DNA of 64,000 nucleotides, from the NCBI GenBank assembly GCA_963783695.1, contig CAWAOM010000006.1, positions 310,001-374,000 on the forward strand, given 5' to 3'. A model generated the notes under the pieces. The model saw only the letters and a program-made list of their open reading frames with translations. It did not search any database and was not told the DNA's origin. The position numbers were made by a program, and so were the translations under genes. Source of the DNA: BM003 sp963783695. Lineage in GTDB: Bacteria; Pseudomonadota; Gammaproteobacteria; Steroidobacterales; BM003. Positions 58,908-64,000 of this stretch are shown in pieces (position 1 is the stretch's first letter; each line of letters opens with the position of its first letter).

Positions 58908-58941
58908 GGCGGGCGCGATGTCGCCTGTGGTCGCGCCCGCC
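58908..58941. terminator. GC-rich 11-bp perfect hairpin between convergent genes
   Basis: GGCGGGCGCGA at 58908-58918 pairs perfectly with TCGCGCCCGCC at 58931-58941 around a 12-base loop. It begins at the first base after the DCC stop codon and ends nine bases before the stop of the opposite gene, so it could end both transcripts. There is no T-run on either strand. The style matches the hairpin at 1937-1972. Confidence 0.55.
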
Positions 58942-58950
58942 CGCCATCTA

Positions 58951-60741
58951 TCAGGCCGCCTTGGCCGCCACCGCCACCGGCAACAACAGCTTCGATATCC
59001 GCTTCGACAACGAATAGATTCGTTTTAGCGCATCAATGATCTCGTCTTCGATCCGGAACGCCCGGATCAGCTCCGGATCCGCGGGTGACACCCGCTCCGC
59101 CTGGTAGTTGAGTGCATCATCAATCAACCCATTGATCTCGCCTTTCATATTGATCACATTGTTCGCACGGTTCGCGTCGAGTTCGGCGATTGCGGTTATT
59201 GCTTCCTGGACCGAATCGCAAACACGCCGGTAGAGCGCATCCAGCGTATGGCGCGTCGTGTCGCTGGCTCTAAGATCTTGCGCAATCAAAGTCCGCCCGA
59301 TCGGAATGATTTCCGACTCGACCACTTCACCGATCCGCTCGACTTCATCCGCACCGCGCATCAGGCGCAGGAACGCATCGGTCTGCCCGTCGGTCAGTTC
59401 ATGGCGCCGGACCTCACCGAGGTAGTCGATGATATGCGCATGCAATACGTCAACCTGGTCGCCGAGACGCTCGAGTGTCTCAAGCTCTTCGTTGCTGCGG
59501 TTGCGGATCGCCGGCCCAAACTGGTGCACCATTTGCATCGCAATCTCACCGAGATGTTGCACCTCCATGTGTGCCGCATTCAACGCAAGCGTCGGCGTAT
59601 CCAGTAATGCCTCGTCGATGAACTTCGGTCGAATGATGTCTTTCGTTGGTTCCGGTCTGTCGGGAACGATCCGTTCCACCGCCTTTGCGAACCACCCGGC
59701 AAAGCCGATAAAGAGAAACGTATTGATCACATTGAACGTCGTGTGCGCATTGGCAATCTGCCGTGGTACCTCAGCGGCCATGCGTGCGGCACCCTCCAGC
59801 TGCGGCGACGACGGCGAAATATCGACGACTATCCCGGCCAACAGACCGATAAATGGTATCCAGATCAACACGCCAAGCACATTGAACAACACATGCGCGG
59901 CCGCGGCTCTGCGTGCGGCGACCGGTTTACCGATCGCCGCCAGCACCGCCGTCATGCAGGTGCCGATGTTGGCACCAAGCGCGAGCGCAATACCCGCTGG
60001 CAGCGACAACAGCCCTTCGGCAGCCATCACGATCGCGATGCCCGTAGTCGCCGCGGACGATTGTACGAGTGCGGTGAAGCCGGCGCCCACGAGGATGCCG
60101 AGCACCGGATTTTCCATTTTCGCCATCAGGTCAAGGAAGGGCTGATAGCTGCGCAGCGGATACATGCCTTCGCTCATAATGCCCATCCCGCCAAACAGCA
60201 GACCCAGGCCGAACAACATTTCACCGGAATGCTTCATGCGATCGGATTTGCCGAAGAAGATCATCGCAAACCCAATCGTGACCGGGATCAACGCGTACTG
60301 GGTGATGTTGAAAGCGACGATCTGCGCGGTCATCGTGCTGCCGATATTCGCGCCCATGATTACGCCGATGGATTGCTGCAATGTCATAATCCCGGCGGTA
60401 ATAAAGCTGACCACGAGCACCGTGGTCACCGAAGAGGAATTCAACACAGCCGTGACGATGGCGCCGGTCAGCGCGCCGAGAAAACGGTTGCGGGTCATTC
60501 CGCCAAGAAGACTCGCCATTCGTTGCCCTGCAACCGCTTTCAGCCCCTCAGACATCTGGTCGATGCCGAAGAGAAAAAGCGCCAACCCTCCGAACAGACT
60601 CATCAGCAGCGTGAACCAGTCGATACCCGCTGTTTCGCCGGTCTCGGCGGCTATCGCGGTTGCGGTTACCAGGCCAACGGCGAGAACCCAGAACGCCCGC
60701 CCGGCCCTGAACCGTGAAAATCTGGTGGCGATACGACTCAT
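58951..60741 (-). CDS. Na/phosphate cotransporter (NptA/PhoU-domain type)
   Basis: This 596-residue protein has a membrane domain with the two inverted QSSS-like repeats of the NaPi-II family: TAVLNSSSVTTVLVVSF and ALVQSSAATTGIAIVMAA. Each is followed by a GANIG motif (MGANIGSTMTAQ, LGANIGTCMTAV). From about residue 390 the C-terminal part is a cytosolic PhoU-like helical domain (GADEVERIGEVVESEI, LDALYRRVCDSV). ATG 60741 lies nine bases after AAGGAG; ATG 60747 is also possible. It probably imports phosphate with sodium. No pho box was recognised. Confidence 0.88.
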   Translation of the reverse strand: MSRIATRFSRFRAGRAFWVLAVGLVTATAIAAETGETAGIDWFTLLMSLFGGLALFLFGIDQMSEGLKAVAGQRMASLLGGMTRNRFLGALTGAIVTAVLNSSSVTTVLVVSFITAGIMTLQQSIGVIMGANIGSTMTAQIVAFNITQYALIPVTIGFAMIFFGKSDRMKHSGEMLFGLGLLFGGMGIMSEGMYPLRSYQPFLDLMAKMENPVLGILVGAGFTALVQSSAATTGIAIVMAAEGLLSLPAGIALALGANIGTCMTAVLAAIGKPVAARRAAAAHVLFNVLGVLIWIPFIGLLAGIVVDISPSSPQLEGAARMAAEVPRQIANAHTTFNVINTFLFIGFAGWFAKAVERIVPDRPEPTKDIIRPKFIDEALLDTPTLALNAAHMEVQHLGEIAMQMVHQFGPAIRNRSNEELETLERLGDQVDVLHAHIIDYLGEVRRHELTDGQTDAFLRLMRGADEVERIGEVVESEIIPIGRTLIAQDLRASDTTRHTLDALYRRVCDSVQEAITAIAELDANRANNVINMKGEINGLIDDALNYQAERVSPADPELIRAFRIEDEIIDALKRIYSLSKRISKLLLPVAVAAKAA

Positions 60742-61191
60742 TATCATCAGCTCCTTACGTCTCCTGCCGGCCAGCAGCGGAGCGCACTGGTAACGGCGAA
60801 ATCTACGCCCGATAGCGGCGCGCGAATACTGCCGCCCATTGTAAGCTCGAAGTGGCGCTACGGGCGCGGGCAAACGCGCTGAATTTATGCGTCGCGGCCG
60901 CGGTGCTAACGAGAGACGGGGGCAAATTGCGGTGCGGAGCCGTCGCACGGTCATCTCAAGCGCCACGATCACGATCCCGCAAATGGCTCCGGTCGACTCG
61001 ACCGCCAGGAGTCAGCCAAGAATTGCGCGGCGAGGCTCTTCATCTGCGCGCGTGGCAGACGCGGTGACTACACGTACGCGGATTCGCCGTGAATACGATC
61101 ACTTTCACAGGACGATACTGTGGCAGCGGACAAAGCGGCGTCGATGATATGATCGGCGCCACCTGGCATCCACCGATTGGGGTACGCGCAA
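60742..61191. other. 450-base intergenic region, no gene recognised
   Basis: This gap separates the divergent Na/Pi cotransporter and M28 peptidase genes. Short ORFs exist on both strands but none has protein-like composition or a good ribosome site. I see no tRNA, riboswitch or strong hairpin. It should hold both promoters; weak AT-richer spots near 60880-60890 and 61140-61150 are the only hints. Confidence 0.6.
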
Positions 61192-62868
61192 TTGAAACGT
61201 TTTCTCCTGCTGTCTGCTCTGGCTTTGAGCATTGCCGGCTGTGGCAAGCCGGCGGATAAATCTTCGTCGCAAGCCACCTTGCCCCCGGCCGTGGATGTCA
61301 TTGACGCCGGCCTCGCCGCGATCAAGCGTGACAACCTCGAAGCTCATCTGAAATTTCTCGCCGACGATGCCCGCAAAGGCAGAATGAGCGGCGAGCCGGG
61401 CTACGATGAGGCAGCGGAATACGTCGCTGCCCGGTTCGAAGCGCTCGGATTGGAACCGGGCGGACGCGACGGCTGGTTTCAGCCGGTGCCATTACTGACC
61501 CGGCGCCTCGACATCGAAAGCGCTGCGGTTACCGTCCACGGCGATCTTGGCGACGGTGATCTCGAGTGGAAAAAGGATTTCGTGATGGGTGGCGACCCGG
61601 TGCGCGACGAGACCAGCGTGCGGGCCGAGGTCGTCTATGCGGGCTTCGGTGTTCATGCGCCCGAACTCGGCTATTCCGACTACGATGGTGTCGATGTCGA
61701 GGGCAAAATCGTCGCGATTTTTGGCGGTGCACCGGCAACCTTCCCGCATAACGAGCGTGCGTTTTATTCGTCGGGCCGGACCAAACGCGACGAGATGGTG
61801 AAACGCGGCGCGGTCGGCTACATCTCGATGCGTTCGCGCATCGACCAGAAACGCCGTGAGTGGGAGGTGGTAACGCTGAATGCCGGTGTTACCGCCGGCA
61901 TGTCGTGGATAAACCTCTCCGGTCACGCCGCCGATCATCACCCCGAACTGGAGGGAAGCGCCGCAATCAGCGAGATGGTGGCTCCCGACATCTTCGAGCT
62001 CACGCCCATCAGTTTCGAAGACGCGCTCGATGCAGCTGACTCGGGCAAGCCCATGTCAACGCCCCTGGGGGTCGAGGTGACACTGCGCCAGAAAAGCGAT
62101 CACAGTGAGGTTACCAGCCCGAATGTCATCGGTATCATTCGCGGCAGCGATCCCGAACTTGCCGACGAATATGTCGTCTTTTCGGCGCATCTCGATCATA
62201 TCGGCGTCGGCACCCCGGTAAATGGCGACGATATCTACAACGGCTTCTACGACAACGCCGTCGGCGTGTCGTTGCTGATCGAGGCGGCACGGGCGTTCAC
62301 GACGATGGAGAAGCGGCCGCGGCGCTCGATCCTGATCATCGCGGTAACGGGCGAGGAGCGCGGCCTGCTGGGCTCGGACTACTTTGCGCAATATCCAACC
62401 GTGCCGTCGGATTCCATCGTTGCCAACGTCAATCTCGATATGCCGTTGCTGCTGTACCCGCTCGCGGACGTTATTGCGTTCGGCGCCCAACATTCCTCGC
62501 TCCAGGCGCCGATCGAGAAGGCTGTTGCGGTCGAGGGTCTCGCGCTGACGCCGGATCCGATGCCGGAGGAAGTGCTGTTCATCCGCAGCGACCAGTACTC
62601 GTTCGTGCGCCAGGGCATTCCGTCGGTGTTCCTGGTTCCGGGTTTCAACTCGACCGATCCGGACATCAACGGCCAGGCACTGTTCCGCGACCATCTCGCC
62701 AAGCATTATCACCGCCCGAGCGACGACCTGACCCGCCCGTTCGACTGGGATTCGGCGCTCAGGTTTGCCCGTGCGAATGTACGAATCGGCCAGGAGATTG
62801 CCGATGCCGACGCGCGCCCGACCTGGAACGAGGGTGACTTCTTCGGAGACAAATTCGGCAAACCCTGA
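61192..62868 (+). CDS. M28-family peptidase, predicted lipoprotein
   Basis: This 558-residue protein begins with a lipoprotein signal (FLLLSALALSIAGCGKP, lipobox SIAGC), then a PA domain (about 115-270) and a zinc aminopeptidase domain. Metal ligands are HLDH (FSAHLDHIGVG), Asp in FYDNAVGVS, the Glu pair in TGEERGLLGSD, Asp in NLDMPLLL and His in HYHRPSDDL. The start is taken as TTG 61192, with GGGG about nine bases upstream; TTG 61177 is possible. It probably acts on peptides in the periplasm, anchored to a membrane by Lgt modification. Confidence 0.88.
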   Translation: MKRFLLLSALALSIAGCGKPADKSSSQATLPPAVDVIDAGLAAIKRDNLEAHLKFLADDARKGRMSGEPGYDEAAEYVAARFEALGLEPGGRDGWFQPVPLLTRRLDIESAAVTVHGDLGDGDLEWKKDFVMGGDPVRDETSVRAEVVYAGFGVHAPELGYSDYDGVDVEGKIVAIFGGAPATFPHNERAFYSSGRTKRDEMVKRGAVGYISMRSRIDQKRREWEVVTLNAGVTAGMSWINLSGHAADHHPELEGSAAISEMVAPDIFELTPISFEDALDAADSGKPMSTPLGVEVTLRQKSDHSEVTSPNVIGIIRGSDPELADEYVVFSAHLDHIGVGTPVNGDDIYNGFYDNAVGVSLLIEAARAFTTMEKRPRRSILIIAVTGEERGLLGSDYFAQYPTVPSDSIVANVNLDMPLLLYPLADVIAFGAQHSSLQAPIEKAVAVEGLALTPDPMPEEVLFIRSDQYSFVRQGIPSVFLVPGFNSTDPDINGQALFRDHLAKHYHRPSDDLTRPFDWDSALRFARANVRIGQEIADADARPTWNEGDFFGDKFGKP

Positions 62869-62891
62869 CTGCGGCTGGTAATCGCGGATCG

Positions 62892-63191
62892 ATGACGAAG
62901 CACAAACACAGCGTCACTCTGAAGGAAGCGCGGTCTGATAATGGCGAGGTCAGTCTGCTCGAAGCCTATATCGACGAAAATGGCGACCTCGTGCTCGCAG
63001 GCTACGATCTCGGCGAATCGGTCAGGGAGATATGGGGCGATTCCGATTACGAGTACTGGCGTCGGGTCAAGGCCGAGCATGTGCCGGAGGTACTGCTGCA
63101 GTTGCTGCAAGAGCGCTTCTCGGACGACTCGGAATTCCGCCAGTGGCTCGAAGCGAAAGGCATCGGTGCTGAGTTTCGTAGCTGGATCTGA
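62892..63191 (+). CDS. Small conserved-looking hypothetical protein
   Basis: This 99-residue acidic soluble protein starts 23 bases after the M28 gene. The sequence LLEAYIDENGDLVLAGYDLGESVREIWGDSDYEYWRRVK looks structured (beta hairpin, then helix), and LLQLLQERFSDDSEFRQWLEAKGI is helical. I cannot name a family with confidence. It has no signal peptide. Cotranscription with the peptidase gene is likely. Confidence 0.7.
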   Translation: MTKHKHSVTLKEARSDNGEVSLLEAYIDENGDLVLAGYDLGESVREIWGDSDYEYWRRVKAEHVPEVLLQLLQERFSDDSEFRQWLEAKGIGAEFRSWI

Positions 63192-63303
63192 TCGGTCGCC
63201 GGGTAACCTGAATGCATGCTGGCGAGTCGAGTCGCCAGACGTGGGTCTTTTTTGCATCAATCTGCCCGCCGCGGACCAGAGCTTGCCAACGCCGCGACGA
63301 AAC

Positions 63304-64000
63304 TCAGGCGGTTGCTGCCTTTTGTGCCGTCCGCGGCAGACACAACCGCACGACGAGTCCCGGATTACCGTCGCCGAACTCCAGCCGAGCACCGTGCTGC
63401 TGTGCCACGGCCGCGACCAGGCTCAACCCGAGGCCGTTGCCTTTTTCGCCGCGGGCGCTATCAACACGGTAAAAACGCCGCGTCACCTTGCTCTTATGGG
63501 CATCGCCAATCCCCGGCCCCGTGTCGCGCACTTCGACCCTGCAGTCATCGCCATCAACGGCAACCGAAAGCCTGACCAAACCGCCCGGCGGCGTGTATTT
63601 GATGCCGTTATCCACCAAATTGACCAGCGCCTGAAACAGCAAGTCGCGATCGCCGGCAACGGTAACCGGAACCAACTCCGCCTCCAGCGCAACATCCTTT
63701 TCTTCCGCCACGGCCTGGTACATTCCAACCACATCATCGGCAACCTGGTCGACTGACACGGCGGCCGCTTTGCGCCGTCCACGCGCCTCGATGCGGGCGA
63801 TCCGCAACAGGGCATTGAAGGTCTGCAATAGCTGGTCCGACTCGGCGATGCACTCCGCAACACCGGTCGAATCGAGTTCATTACCCGTACCCGGTTGCAG
63901 CATCTCGAGACGCGTTCGCAACCGGGTCAAGGGAGTACGCAGGTCATGCGCGATGTTGTCCGTGACATGACGCACGCCCTCCATCAACTCTTCGATTCGA
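63304..64000 (-). CDS. Sensor histidine kinase, C-terminal part (cut by window edge)
   Basis: The frame is open from the right edge to a stop at 63304, giving about 232 residues. The dimerisation/phosphoacceptor helix reads RHVTDNIAHDLRTPLTRLR, with the phosphorylated His in AHDLRTP. The ATPase domain follows with the N-box NLVDNGIKYTPPGG, G1 DTGPGIGD and G2 GEKGNGLGLSLV. RIEEL just before the His helix suggests the end of a HAMP linker. Sensor and membrane parts lie beyond the window, so the signal is unknown. The response regulator gene is probably next. Confidence 0.9.
   Translation of the reverse strand, partial: RIEELMEGVRHVTDNIAHDLRTPLTRLRTRLEMLQPGTGNELDSTGVAECIAESDQLLQTFNALLRIARIEARGRRKAAAVSVDQVADDVVGMYQAVAEEKDVALEAELVPVTVAGDRDLLFQALVNLVDNGIKYTPPGGLVRLSVAVDGDDCRVEVRDTGPGIGDAHKSKVTRRFYRVDSARGEKGNGLGLSLVAAVAQQHGARLEFGDGNPGLVVRLCLPRTAQKAATA

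Noticed and set aside
60742..61191. Possible hidden small genes in the 450-base gap
   Set aside because: ORFs of 71-88 codons on both strands are Arg-rich, mutually overlapping and without ribosome sites.
1..64000. tRNA genes, integrase sites or insertion sequences
   Set aside because: I scanned for T-arm-like GGTTCGAATCC sequences, transposase motifs and long inverted repeats and found none; the only GGTTCGA occurrence noted is in 6S RNA.

Overview
The window is 64 kb of GC-rich, gene-dense chromosome. It shows no insertion sequence, phage, CRISPR array, tRNA or rRNA gene that I can support. Gene content and order point to a gammaproteobacterium near the Xanthomonadales/Woeseiales (inference). 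The evidence is ygfB-pepP-ubiH-ubiI, zapA-6S RNA-fthC, apaG-apaH, and above all an arginine operon of the acetylated Xanthomonas type: acetylornithine carbamoyltransferase, argG, an M20 deacetylase, fused argB-argA, argC and argH. The organism carries genes for ubiquinone hydroxylation (ubiH, ubiI-like) and for menaquinone (menF, D, B, A, C, E and ubiE/menG), so it probably makes both quinones.

Layout. 1-1.4 kb: the end of a universal stress protein gene, then apaG-apaH. 1.5-7.3 kb: an unknown gene, then a kynurenine-pathway cluster (3-hydroxyanthranilate dioxygenase, ACMS decarboxylase, a cyclase-family hydrolase, kynureninase, kynurenine monooxygenase). 7.4-16.1 kb: folA, then a run of oxygenase-like and accessory genes (carotenoid oxygenase, MIOX/PhnZ-like HD protein, VOC protein, an unknown 266-residue protein, hotdog thioesterase, DUF6632 membrane protein, zinc-knuckle protein), then thyA-lgt and an rlmI-like methyltransferase on the minus strand. 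16.2-20.0 kb: a YyaL/SSP411-type protein, a YpsA-like protein, queD and gph. 20.1-27.7 kb: the arginine operon, preceded by what reads as a complete ribosome-mediated transcription attenuator. A 21-codon leader peptide has five consecutive Arg codons and is followed by mutually exclusive antiterminator and terminator hairpins. 27.7-37.6 kb: a ten-gene minus-strand run headed by a tandem glycine riboswitch: gcvT, gcvH, gcvPA, tpx, gcvPB, dgkA, a PfkB kinase, a tandem HtrA-like protease of the eukaryotic Nma111/DEG7 architecture, and a GIY-YIG protein. 37.7-46.3 kb: a DUF885 peptidase, ispG and phhB facing PAP2, DUF4404, ubiI-like, ubiH, pepP and ygfB. 46.4-50.3 kb: a coiled-coil protein gene with an apparently leaderless promoter, zapA, 6S RNA, fthC, an EVE-domain gene, a histone-H1-like repeat gene with its own promoter and terminator, and rpiA. 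50.3-58.4 kb: the menaquinone locus, built around a divergent menF-menD / menB-menA-menC promoter, with menE-ubiE convergent. 58.5-64 kb: a DCC protein, a Na/Pi cotransporter, an M28 peptidase lipoprotein, a small unknown protein and the C-terminal part of a sensor histidine kinase cut by the window edge.

The most notable observation is the arginine-codon attenuator at 20129-20265. Also worth a second look are the bacterial Nma111-type double protease, tpx inserted between the two halves of glycine decarboxylase, a promoter that places the start codon of the gene before zapA at +1, and the unexplained 266-residue protein at 10879-11679.
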